This document shows, one piece after another, positions 34,465 to 42,180 of a stretch of 64,000 nt of DNA (position 1 is its first letter; the number at the start of each line of letters is the position of its first letter). Both the position numbers and the translations under genes were made by a program. Origin of the DNA: Harryflintia acetispora (GTDB lineage Bacteria; Bacillota; Clostridia; Oscillospirales; Ruminococcaceae); contig SLUK01000005.1 of the NCBI GenBank assembly GCA_004340125.1, positions 1-64,000 on the forward strand. The letters run 5' to 3'. The notes beneath the pieces are model-generated. The model saw only the letters and a list, made by a program, of their open reading frames with translations. It ran no database searches and was not told the DNA's origin.

Positions 34465-34499
34465 ACCATACGCGCGCCCCCGCCAGGACGCGGGAAAAC

Positions 34500-35417
34500 C
34501 TATTTTAAGAAGCCCTCGATGATCTTGCGCTCGGCCTCCTGCTCGCTCAGCCCCAGGGTCATCAGCTTGATCAGCTGCTCCCCGGCGATCTTGCCGATGG
34601 CCGCCTCGTGGATCAGCGCCGCGTCCAGGTGGTTGGCGGTCAGCTCGGGGATCGCGCTGACCGAGGCGCGGTCCATGATGATGGCATCGCACTCCGAATG
34701 CCCGCTGCAGCGGGTATTGCCGCTCAGCTGGGAACGGAAGACCTGGCGCGAGGTGCCCTTCGCCACCGAGCGCGAAACCACGTCGGCCGAACAGTCCTCC
34801 CCGCTCAGGTTTACCACAAAATCGGTGGCGGCAGCCTGGCTCCCATGGGTCATCAGCTTCTCGCGGATGACGAGATGCGCCCGCGCCGCGAGCGTCGCGC
34901 TGGTGCGCCGGTCGGTGGAATCCACCCCCTCGATCTGGGTGGTGTCCATCTCCATATAGCTGTCCTCCCCCAGATGCGCCTCGGTCACCGGGTTGATGAT
35001 CCGCTTGCCGGTCCCTTCCCCGATCCCGATATGGCGCTCCAGATAGCGCACCTTCGCTCCCTTCCCGATCATGAAGCTGTGGATCCCGTTGTGGGTGGCG
35101 GCCTCCTCGCCGTCGGCGTGCACGCCGCACCCGGCGACGATGGTGACGTCGGCCCCCTCGCCGATATAAAAATCGTTATAGACCAGGTCCTCCACATCCG
35201 AATGGGTCACGCAGGCAGGGATATAGACCGTCTCCTCCGCCGTGCCCGGCGCGACGTGGATGTCGATCCCCGGCTTATCGGTTTTCGGGGTGATGACGAT
35301 ATTCTCGCTGGACTGCCGCCCGGCGCAGCTCCCATCCTCCCGGATGTTGTAAGCGCCCTTGAAGGAGCCGGTAAAATCCGAGATCAGCCCCAGCAGCTTT
35401 TCGGTGATGGCGTTCAT
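34500..35417 (-). CDS. sufB: Short SufB/SufD-like Fe-S scaffold protein
   Basis: 305 residues, well below the roughly 450-495 of classical SufB. The C-terminal beta-helix core is intact: SGNTRCSGHSECDAII, IPELTANHLDAALIHEAAIGKI and a terminal GLSEQEAERKIIEGFLK. With SufC alone it forms the minimal SufBC scaffold described in archaea and anaerobes; no SufD, SufS or SufU gene is adjacent. ATG 35417 overlaps the sufC stop by one base (TGATG), giving tight coupling. Confidence 0.88.
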   Translation of the reverse strand: MNAITEKLLGLISDFTGSFKGAYNIREDGSCAGRQSSENIVITPKTDKPGIDIHVAPGTAEETVYIPACVTHSDVEDLVYNDFYIGEGADVTIVAGCGVHADGEEAATHNGIHSFMIGKGAKVRYLERHIGIGEGTGKRIINPVTEAHLGEDSYMEMDTTQIEGVDSTDRRTSATLAARAHLVIREKLMTHGSQAAATDFVVNLSGEDCSADVVSRSVAKGTSRQVFRSQLSGNTRCSGHSECDAIIMDRASVSAIPELTANHLDAALIHEAAIGKIAGEQLIKLMTLGLSEQEAERKIIEGFLK

Positions 35418-36148
35418 CAGCAGTCCCTCCCCTTTCGCGCCCCTTCGGGGCAGAAGGAGCATGCCCCCTCCTGCAGCAGCTCGGGCAGGATGTCCTCCTT
35501 GGCCCCCTTCGCCCTGAGCTCGCCCCCGGCGAGCACCACCAGCTCGTCCGCAATGTCCAAAATCCGCTCCTGGTGGGAGATGATGATCACCGTGCCCTCC
35601 CGCCGTCCGCGCAGGCGGCCGAACACCTCGATGAGGTTGCCGAAGCTCCACAGATCGATCCCCGCCTCCGGCTCGTCGAAGAGGGTGATCCGCGTTTTGC
35701 GCGCCAGGGCCATGGCGATCTCGATCCGCTTGATCTCGCCCCCCGAGAGGCTGGCGTTGATCTCCCGCTCGATATAATCCTTCGGGCAGAGCCCCACGTC
35801 GCGCAGCAGTGCGCGCAGCCCGGGTTCCCCCGTGCCCTCGCCCGCCGCCAAAACCAGCAGGTCGCGCACCGTCAGCCCCTTGAAGCGCACCGGCTGCTGG
35901 AAGGCGAAGGTGATTCCCCGCCTGGCCCGCTCGGTCACCGACAGGGCGGTGATGTCCTCCCCGTCGAGGAGAATCTGCCCCTTCGAGGGGGTCATGATCC
36001 CGGCGATCACCTTGGCCAGGGTGGATTTCCCGCCCCCGTTCGGCCCGGTGATCACCACGAATTTTCCGTCTTCGATGGTCAGATCAACGTTTTTGAGGAT
36101 GGCCTTGTGGTCCTCCACGTCGATTGAAACATTTCGCAGCTCTAGCAT
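35417..36148 (-). CDS. sufC: SufC, Fe-S assembly ATPase
   Basis: About 243 residues, ABC-type ATPase. Walker A GPNGGGKSTL (about 36), Q-loop FAFQQP, signature SLSGGEIKRIEIA, Walker B ITLFDEPEAGIDLWS and the H-loop IISHQE. SufC binds SufB and powers cluster assembly or transfer. The C-terminus has an unusual Cys-containing tail (CSFCPEG, final Cys), unlike standard SufC. ATG 36148 is preferred to GTG 36154 because of AAAGGA spacing. Middle gene of regulator-sufC-sufB. Confidence 0.93.
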   Translation of the reverse strand: MLELRNVSIDVEDHKAILKNVDLTIEDGKFVVITGPNGGGKSTLAKVIAGIMTPSKGQILLDGEDITALSVTERARRGITFAFQQPVRFKGLTVRDLLVLAAGEGTGEPGLRALLRDVGLCPKDYIEREINASLSGGEIKRIEIAMALARKTRITLFDEPEAGIDLWSFGNLIEVFGRLRGRREGTVIIISHQERILDIADELVVLAGGELRAKGAKEDILPELLQEGACSFCPEGARKGRDC

Positions 36149-36187
36149 ATACACGTCCTTTCCGCCCTCTTGCCCACAGGAGGGGGC

Positions 36188-36598
36188 CTATTCTTTATCC
36201 TTAATTGTCCCCGTGCGCGCGCCGTCCAGCGTACGCGCGGAGTATTCTTCCATCCGGCGCAGGGTCGTCTGGCTGACGACGTGCTCCATCCGGCAGGCAT
36301 CCTGCTCGGCGGTCTCTTCGTCCACCCCGAGGATCGCGACAAGATAGTATTTGAGCAGGTCGTGGCGCTGGCGCACCAGGCGCGCCTCGCGCAGCCCCGC
36401 CTCGGTCAGGGTGATCCTGCCGTAGGGCTCCTGCTGCAAAAAGCCGTCCTCGCGCAGCTGCTTGATCGCCCGGCTCACGCTCGCCCGCGAATACCCGAAG
36501 GCCTGCGCAATGTCCACCGAGCGCACCGATTCTCCCCGGCTGGAGAGGTCGAGGATGGTTTCCAGATAATCCTGTTTGGAGACGGTCAGCTTGCCCAT
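36188..36598 (-). CDS. DtxR/MntR-family metal-dependent repressor
   Basis: 136 residues: winged helix-turn-helix (QDYLETILDLSSRGESVRSVDIAQAFGYSRASVSRAIKQL) and a metal-binding dimerisation domain with the conserved pattern RHDLLKYYLVAILGVDEETAEQDACRMEHVVS (Glu, Cys, Glu-His ligands). No SH3-like third domain, as in MntR. Set in front of sufCB and divergent from feoAB, it most likely senses Fe2+. A DtxR-like operator sits on the feoA promoter. ATG 36598 is about 14 nt from AAAGGA. Confidence 0.9.
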   Translation of the reverse strand: MGKLTVSKQDYLETILDLSSRGESVRSVDIAQAFGYSRASVSRAIKQLREDGFLQQEPYGRITLTEAGLREARLVRQRHDLLKYYLVAILGVDEETAEQDACRMEHVVSQTTLRRMEEYSARTLDGARTGTIKDKE

Positions 36599-36725
36599 GG
36601 TTATACGACCATTCCTTTCCCGGGGATTGGCGCTCCGAAGCGGCCCGCCGGACCGGGCTGTGAAGCCTTCCGCCCGGCTTGGCAAAATTACCGATTACGC
36701 GGGGGGGAGCCCCGCCCTTCTCTAT

Positions 36726-36754
36726 AGTATATCACGAAAATTTTGTCGCTTCAA
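36726..36754 (-). promoter_or_regulatory. Promoter of the repressor-sufCB operon
   Basis: Minus strand TTGAAG (36754-36749), 17 bp, TATACT (36731-36726). Confidence 0.6.
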
Positions 36755-36763
36755 ATAAATCAT

Positions 36764-36792
36764 TTGACAAGCCGGGGCCGACAGATTAAAAT
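36764..36792 (+). promoter_or_regulatory. Promoter of feoAB
   Basis: TTGACA (36764-36769), 17 bp, TAAAAT (36787-36792). An excellent sigma-A promoter that needs a repressor. Confidence 0.8.
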
Positions 36793-36793
36793 G

Positions 36794-36812
36794 TAAGCGT
36801 AGGCTAACAATT
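36794..36812. promoter_or_regulatory. DtxR/IdeR-like iron operator on the feoA promoter
   Basis: TAAGCGTAGGCTAACAATT keeps the nine-base core TAGGCTAAC of the 19-bp DtxR box (about 12 of 19 positions by eye). It begins one base after the -10, so binding would cover the start site and block feoAB. Confidence 0.65.
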
Positions 36813-36844
36813 TTGTTTGTGATAAGCAAGGGGAGGAATCACTG

Positions 36845-37078
36845 ATGACGCTGGATGCCATCAAGCCGGGCAGCGGCGGCGTGATCGCCGCCATCGGCGG
36901 AGAAGGGGCGCTGCGCCGCCGGCTGCTGGATATGGGGCTGACCCCGGGGACCAAGGTGCAGGTGCGAAAGGTCGCGCCGATGGGGGACCCGGTCGAGCTG
37001 TTCCTGCGCGGGTATGTGCTCACCATCCGGCAGGAGGATGCGGCCAAGATCACCCTTAAGGAGGGCGCGGCGGTATGA
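36845..37078 (+). CDS. feoA: FeoA, ferrous iron transport accessory protein
   Basis: 77 residues, one SH3-like domain with the FeoA pattern RRRLLDMGLTPGTKVQVRKVAPMGDPVELFLRGY and LTIRQEDAAKI. It supports FeoB at the cytosolic face. AGGGGAGG precedes the ATG, and its stop overlaps the feoB start (ATGA). Confidence 0.95.
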   Translation: MTLDAIKPGSGGVIAAIGGEGALRRRLLDMGLTPGTKVQVRKVAPMGDPVELFLRGYVLTIRQEDAAKITLKEGAAV

Positions 37079-39090
37079 GCTGTCTGTTGGCGCTGGCCGG
37101 AAACCAGAACTGCGGCAAGACCACCCTCTTCAACTGTCTGACCGGCTCGAACCAGCATGTGGGGAACTTCCCCGGCGTGACGGTGGAAAAGAAGGAAGGC
37201 CCGATCCAGAAGCACAAGGATATGACCCTCGTGGATCTGCCGGGGATTTATTCCCTCTCCCCTTACACCTCGGAGGAGGTGGTGACGCGGGATTTCCTCT
37301 TAAAGGAAGGCCCCAGCGCGATCATCAACATCGTGGACGCGACCAACCTCGAGCGCAACCTCTACCTCTCGCTGCAGCTCATGGAGCTTGAGATCCCGAT
37401 GGTGATCGCGCTGAACATGATGGACGAGGTGCGCGCGAGCGGCAACTCGATCAATGTGAAAAAGCTCTCCGAGCACCTGGGGATCCCGGTGGTGCCCATC
37501 TCGGCCGGGAAGAACGAGGGGATCAGCGACCTGCTGGAAGCGGTGATCAAAACGGTGCGCGAGCAGAGCCCGCCCAAGAAGTATGACTTCTGCACCGGCG
37601 AGGTACATAAGGCGATCCACTCCATCGCCCATATCATCGAGGACCATGCGGGGGCGGCCGGATATCCGGTGCGCTTCGCGGCGACCAAGCTCGTCGAGGG
37701 GGACGAGCCCATGCGCCAGGCGCTGCAGGTGGACGAGGGGGATTTGCACGTCATCGAGCACATCGTCGAGATGATGGAGGAGGCGCTGGGCACCGACCGG
37801 GAGGCGGCGCTCGCGGACATGCGCTACAGCTACATCGAATCGCTTTGCGCCGACTGTGTGCACAAGCACCAGGAGACCCGCGAGCAGATCCGCTCCGAGA
37901 AGATCGACCGGGTGCTCACCCACAAGTATTTCGGCATCCCCATCTTTTTGGGGATCATGTTCGTCATCTTCTGGCTGACCTTCAGCGTCTTCGGCGCGCC
38001 GCTGCAGGGGTTGCTCGAGGATGGGATCAGCCTCTTCACCGACTCCTTCTCTTCCCTGCTGCTCTCGGTGGGGGTCAGCCCCTGGCTGCATTCGCTGCTC
38101 ATCGACGGGGTCTGCGCGGGGGTGGGCAGCGTGCTCTCCTTTCTGCCGATCATCGTGCTGCTCTTCTTCTTCCTCTCGCTGCTCGAGGACAGCGGCTACA
38201 TGGCGCGCGTCGCCTTCGTGATGGATAAGCTGCTGCGCAAGATCGGGCTGTCCGGGCGCTCGTTCGTGCCGATGCTCATCGGCTTCGGCTGCTCGGTGCC
38301 CGCCATTATGGCCACGCGCACCCTCGCAAGCGAGCGGGACCGCAAGATGACCATCGTGCTCACCCCGTTCATGTCCTGCAGCGCCAAGCTGCCCATCTAC
38401 GCGATGATCACCGCAGCCTTCTTCCCGCACAGCGCCGCGCTGGTGATGATCTCGGTCTACACCCTGGGGATCGTGGTGGGGATCCTGTCGGGACTGCTGC
38501 TCAAGAACACCATCTTTAAGGGCAACCCCGTCCCCTTCGTGATGGAGCTGCCCGCCTACCGCATGCCCTCCCCGCGCAGCGTTATGCTGCACATGTGGGA
38601 GAAGGCCAAGGACTTCATCCGCAAGGCCTTCACCGTGATCTTCGTGGCGGCCATCGTGATCTGGTTTTTGCAGAGCTTCGACTTCACGCTCAACATGGTC
38701 GAGGACTCCACCAAGAGTATTTTGGCCTTTGTCGGTTCGGCCATCGCACCGGCCTTCATTCCGCTGGGCTTCAACGACTGGCGCGCCTCGACCGCGCTGA
38801 TCACCGGGCTCACCGCCAAGGAGTCGGTGGTCAGCACCCTCACCGTGCTTACCGGCGCCGCCAGCGACGGGGAGCTCGGCGCCATCCTCAGCGGCATTTT
38901 CACCCCCTTGAGCGCCTTTTCCTTTCTGGCTTTCACGGTGCTCTACATGCCCTGCGTCGCCGCTTTCGCCGCCACCAAGCGGGAGCTCGGGAGCTGGCGC
39001 AGCGCGCTGCTGACCGCACTCTACCAGACGGGCGCCGCCTATCTGGTGGCGATGGTGATTTTCCAGGTGGGCCGGCTGCTGATCGGTTGA
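37075..39090 (+). CDS. feoB: FeoB, ferrous iron transporter
   Basis: 671 residues. The N-terminal G domain has G1 GNQNCGKTTLFN (about 9-20), G3 DLPGIYSL, G4 NMMDE and G5-like SAGKNEG. A helical GDI region follows, then about eight membrane segments with the Gate motifs (GFGCSVPAIMATRTL, and MSCSAKLPIYA). It imports Fe2+. Between feoA and a small Cys-rich protein gene. Confidence 0.97.
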   Translation: MSCLLALAGNQNCGKTTLFNCLTGSNQHVGNFPGVTVEKKEGPIQKHKDMTLVDLPGIYSLSPYTSEEVVTRDFLLKEGPSAIINIVDATNLERNLYLSLQLMELEIPMVIALNMMDEVRASGNSINVKKLSEHLGIPVVPISAGKNEGISDLLEAVIKTVREQSPPKKYDFCTGEVHKAIHSIAHIIEDHAGAAGYPVRFAATKLVEGDEPMRQALQVDEGDLHVIEHIVEMMEEALGTDREAALADMRYSYIESLCADCVHKHQETREQIRSEKIDRVLTHKYFGIPIFLGIMFVIFWLTFSVFGAPLQGLLEDGISLFTDSFSSLLLSVGVSPWLHSLLIDGVCAGVGSVLSFLPIIVLLFFFLSLLEDSGYMARVAFVMDKLLRKIGLSGRSFVPMLIGFGCSVPAIMATRTLASERDRKMTIVLTPFMSCSAKLPIYAMITAAFFPHSAALVMISVYTLGIVVGILSGLLLKNTIFKGNPVPFVMELPAYRMPSPRSVMLHMWEKAKDFIRKAFTVIFVAAIVIWFLQSFDFTLNMVEDSTKSILAFVGSAIAPAFIPLGFNDWRASTALITGLTAKESVVSTLTVLTGAASDGELGAILSGIFTPLSAFSFLAFTVLYMPCVAAFAATKRELGSWRSALLTALYQTGAAYLVAMVIFQVGRLLIG

Positions 39091-39110
39091 CCGCGATAGG
39101 AGGGATACGA

Positions 39111-39287
39111 ATGTCAATGGCTGACCTTGTCATCCTCTTGCTGCTGGCGGCGGTGCTGGCAATCATTTTTTTGAGCATGCGCCGCAGGAAGCAGAGAGGC
39201 GGATGCTCCGGCTGTGGGGGTAACTCCTGTTGCTCCGGCTGCTCAGGTTGTCCGGGCGGCTGTCAGCGGGAGGAAGAAGAAAAGTAA
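39111..39287 (+). CDS. FeoB-associated Cys-rich small membrane protein
   Basis: 58 residues: one membrane helix (about 5-24) then RRRKQRGG and a tail with eight cysteines in GCSGCGGNSCCSGCSGCPGG. This matches the PF12669-type protein found after feoB in anaerobes and sometimes called FeoC-like; it may bind iron. TAGGAGGG lies 6-8 nt before the ATG. Followed by the operon terminator. Confidence 0.9.
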   Translation: MSMADLVILLLLAAVLAIIFLSMRRRKQRGGCSGCGGNSCCSGCSGCPGGCQREEEEK

Positions 39288-39325
39288 GCCCGTCCTTTTA
39301 GATTCTTCCAAAGAGCGGGTATAAA

Positions 39326-39353
39326 AAAAGCACCCCCAGACGGGGGTGCTTTT
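39326..39353. terminator. Terminator of feoAB
   Basis: A 12-bp perfect stem with A/T ends and 4-nt loop; usable in both directions between converging units. Confidence 0.93.
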
Positions 39354-39365
39354 ATATTTCCCAAG

Positions 39366-40808
39366 TTAGGCGTGCTCCAAATCCTGCTGGGCGGGGTTGT
39401 CGATCAGGTTGCCCCGGTAATCAAAGCGGGAGCCGTGGCAGGGGCAATCCCAGCTCTTCTCATCTGGATTCCACTCCAACTGGCAGCCCAGGTGCGGACA
39501 GCGCACCGAGACGATAAACGCCTCCCCGTTTTCGTCCTTATAGACGCCGACCTTTTCGCCGTCGTATTCCACCACGCCCCCGTGGCCGTTTGGCAGCGCT
39601 TCGATGTCCGCCCGGGGCGGAACAAGAAATTTTCGCACCAAACCCTTTGTCGCCTGGGCGGTCTCCTGCATAAGCGTTTTCGCACTGGCGGACGGCGTAA
39701 AGCGCAGGGGTGAAAACACCTCGGCCCAGGGGCATTCTTCCTTGGTGATCAGGTCGCGCAGCGTTAAGGCCGCGACCATCGAGGAGGTCATTCCCCATTT
39801 TTCAAAGCCGGTTGCCACAAACCAGTTTGGGGTTGGGAGCGAAAACTGCCCGATATAGGGTACACCGTCAAGCGTCATGCAGTCCTGCGCGCTCCAATGG
39901 GCAACCTCGCGGCTTTCGGGCCAATAGCGCATTGCCGCCTCACGCAGCTTCTGGTACTGCCCGCCCGCCGAGTTTTCACCGGTGCGGTGGTTGCCCCCGC
40001 CGAGCAGCAGCAAGTCCCCCTGCGGGCGGAAGGACAACCCGTCGGCATCGACCCCATAATACATGCCTTCCAGCTTGGCGGCGTTCTCCAGCGCCAGCAC
40101 ATAACTGCGCTCCTGATGCATGCGCATAAAGTAGTATCCGGGCGCATTGACAAAGGGATAGTGGCAGGCAAAGATGATAAATTGAGCCGTCACCGTCCCG
40201 CGGTCGGCAACGATTTCGTTGCCCTCCACCGAGCGTACCGTGGTCTGCTCGCAGATGTTCAGCCCCCCGGCGAGGGCGCGCAGGAACTTCAGCGGATGAA
40301 AATGCGCCTGGTCATCAAAACGCAGTGCCGCCGATACCGGAAAGGGCAGCTCGGTGCCAAAAAGCAGCTCCGCCCCAATGCCCGCCGCTTTTGCCGCCTC
40401 GTATTCTTTTTCCAGCTGCTCGCTCCCGCCGGTGGAGTAGAGATAGGCCGGCGCCTCGGTGAAATCGCAGTCGATCTTCCCTTCCTCAATGAGGCGTCGA
40501 TACTCCGCGATTGCCCTCTGGTTGGCTTCGGCGTACTGCCGGGATTTCTCCTCTCCGAACTGCTCGACCAGCCGGTGGTAGATGAGTCCGTGCTGGGCTG
40601 TGATTTTGGCGGTGGTGTTTTTCGTCTGACCGCTTCCCAAGCGTCCCGCCTCCAGCACGACGACATTCAGCCCCGCGGCCTTTAAGAAGTGGGCGATGAG
40701 CACGCCCGCCATGCCGCCCCCGATGACGGCGGCGTCCACCGACAGCGCGCCTTGCAGCGGCGGGAACGGAGGCAATTGTTCCGTCTTGCTCCAGATTGAT
40801 TCCGTCAC
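39366..40808 (-). CDS. FAD-dependent oxidoreductase with C-terminal Rieske domain
   Basis: 480 residues. N-terminal FAD domain of the DAO type (AVIGGGMAGVLIAHFLKAAG, about 28-47; VLEAGRLGSGQTKNTTAK), a second FAD contact near FVATGFEKWGMTSS, and a Rieske [2Fe-2S] domain with ligands Cys437/His439 and Cys455/His458, plus the extra cysteines 442 and 457 that form a disulfide in high-potential Rieske proteins. The substrate is unknown; relatives oxidise amines. Its ATG overlaps the upstream dehydrogenase stop by 4 bp, so the two probably form one redox pathway. Confidence 0.9.
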   Translation of the reverse strand: MTESIWSKTEQLPPFPPLQGALSVDAAVIGGGMAGVLIAHFLKAAGLNVVVLEAGRLGSGQTKNTTAKITAQHGLIYHRLVEQFGEEKSRQYAEANQRAIAEYRRLIEEGKIDCDFTEAPAYLYSTGGSEQLEKEYEAAKAAGIGAELLFGTELPFPVSAALRFDDQAHFHPLKFLRALAGGLNICEQTTVRSVEGNEIVADRGTVTAQFIIFACHYPFVNAPGYYFMRMHQERSYVLALENAAKLEGMYYGVDADGLSFRPQGDLLLLGGGNHRTGENSAGGQYQKLREAAMRYWPESREVAHWSAQDCMTLDGVPYIGQFSLPTPNWFVATGFEKWGMTSSMVAALTLRDLITKEECPWAEVFSPLRFTPSASAKTLMQETAQATKGLVRKFLVPPRADIEALPNGHGGVVEYDGEKVGVYKDENGEAFIVSVRCPHLGCQLEWNPDEKSWDCPCHGSRFDYRGNLIDNPAQQDLEHA

Positions 40809-41932
40809 GGCTTGAGCACCACCTTGATGCAGTTTTCCTCCTTTTTGTCAAAGACCTGGTAGCCGTGCTCCCCCTCTTCGAGCCGAAGGCGGTGCGTAAT
40901 GATGTCGGTGGCGTCGAAGCGGCCCTGTCGGATCAGCTCCAAAATTGGCTCAATATATCGCTGCGCCGGACATTGCCCCATGCGCAGGGCAACATTCCGG
41001 GAGAAGAAGTTGCCCAGCGGAAAGGCGTTATACCGCCCGCCGTAGACGCCGACCATCGCCACGGTTCCGCATTTTCGCACCGCTTCACAGGCGATCTCGA
41101 CGGCCGACTTGGAGCCGGCCTGAAGCTTGAGCACCGATTCCATCTTTTCCATGGCGCTCATCTTGCCGTCCATCCCCACGCAGTCGATCACCACGTCCGC
41201 GCCGCCATGGGTGAGCTCCTTGAGCTCCAGGCCGGTGTTGTCGTAGTCCTCGAAGTTGAGCGTCTCGGCCCCGTAGCCGGCGGCGTGCGCCAGGCGGTAG
41301 CCCACGTTGTCCACCGCCAGCACCCGGCCGGCTCCAAGAAAGAGGGCCCATTTGATGGTCAGCAGCCCGACCGGCCCGCAGCCGAGGACCACCACCGTGT
41401 CGCCCTTTTTCACCCCGCCGATCTCGGCTCCCCAGCGGGAGGTCGGCAGGATATCAGTCAGGAAGAGCACCTGTTCGTCATCCAGCTCCTCCGGCACCTT
41501 GACCGGGCCCACATTCGCGTAGGGGACGCGCAGGTACTGCGCCTGCCCGCCTGCATAATCCCCGAAGGATTCGCTGTAGCCGAGCAGCCCGCCGGCCTCA
41601 CCGTTTGGGTTGGAGTTGTCGCACTGGCTGTATTCGCCCGCCTCGCAGAAGGCGCAGTGCCCGCAGGAGACCGGGAAGGGGACGATCACCCGGTCCCCTT
41701 TCTTGACGCGGGTCACCTCTTTGCCCGCCTCCTCCACGATCCCCATCGTCTCGTGGCCGAGGACATATCCGTCGTACATCCCCCTGACCCGCCCGTGGAT
41801 GAGATGCAGGTCCGATCCGCAGATGGCCGTGGAGGTCACCCGCACGATGATGTCGTCCGCCCGCTCCAGCTTCGGGTCCTCCACCGTCTGAAGCGCCACA
41901 TTGCGGATTCCCTTATAAACAATCGCTTTCAT
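40805..41932 (-). CDS. Zinc-dependent alcohol dehydrogenase, formaldehyde-dehydrogenase-like
   Basis: 375 residues, medium-chain dehydrogenase. Catalytic zinc Cys38 (STAICGSDLH) and His in LGHETMG; structural zinc cysteines in SCGHCAFCEAGEYSQC; NAD-binding VVVLGCGPVGLLTIK (about 185). Long loop insertions resemble the glutathione-independent formaldehyde dehydrogenase-like branch. Probably oxidises an aldehyde or alcohol to partner the Rieske-FAD enzyme. First gene of the pair. Confidence 0.9.
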   Translation of the reverse strand: MKAIVYKGIRNVALQTVEDPKLERADDIIVRVTSTAICGSDLHLIHGRVRGMYDGYVLGHETMGIVEEAGKEVTRVKKGDRVIVPFPVSCGHCAFCEAGEYSQCDNSNPNGEAGGLLGYSESFGDYAGGQAQYLRVPYANVGPVKVPEELDDEQVLFLTDILPTSRWGAEIGGVKKGDTVVVLGCGPVGLLTIKWALFLGAGRVLAVDNVGYRLAHAAGYGAETLNFEDYDNTGLELKELTHGGADVVIDCVGMDGKMSAMEKMESVLKLQAGSKSAVEIACEAVRKCGTVAMVGVYGGRYNAFPLGNFFSRNVALRMGQCPAQRYIEPILELIRQGRFDATDIITHRLRLEEGEHGYQVFDKKEENCIKVVLKP

Positions 41933-42003
41933 CTTATCATCCTTTCGGGGTTTATTTTCCCCGAAAAGGGATTTTTATATTTATTTAAATCAGAAGAGCA
42001 AAT

Positions 42004-42047
42004 AAAAAGCACCTGGACAGCCGGAAGCGGCTGCCCAGGTGCTTTTT
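42004..42047 (-). terminator. Terminator of the lectin-fold gene
   Basis: A two-part stem (outer 13 bp with A5/T5 ends, inner CAGCCG/CGGCTG) 19 bp after the gene's stop. Confidence 0.88.
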
Positions 42048-42065
42048 GAATTTAGGTGCTTTTAT

Positions 42066-42180
42066 TTATAAGCTGTTGCAGGCGCAGCGGGCGCCGCTAC
42101 CAGCTTCAATGACCCACGGCCCCCTATCAAGACCAACTGCATTTACACCACATTTTTCTCCACTATTCCGACCTCCTCCA
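42066..42180 (-). other. Candidate variable region (VR) of a diversity-generating retroelement
   Basis: The last 35 codons of the lectin-fold gene: a variable-looking segment between the RAGGG and GARCAC anchors, ending in an almost pure G/C run (about 42080-42097) like an IMH element. This is inference from pattern only. Confidence 0.35.
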
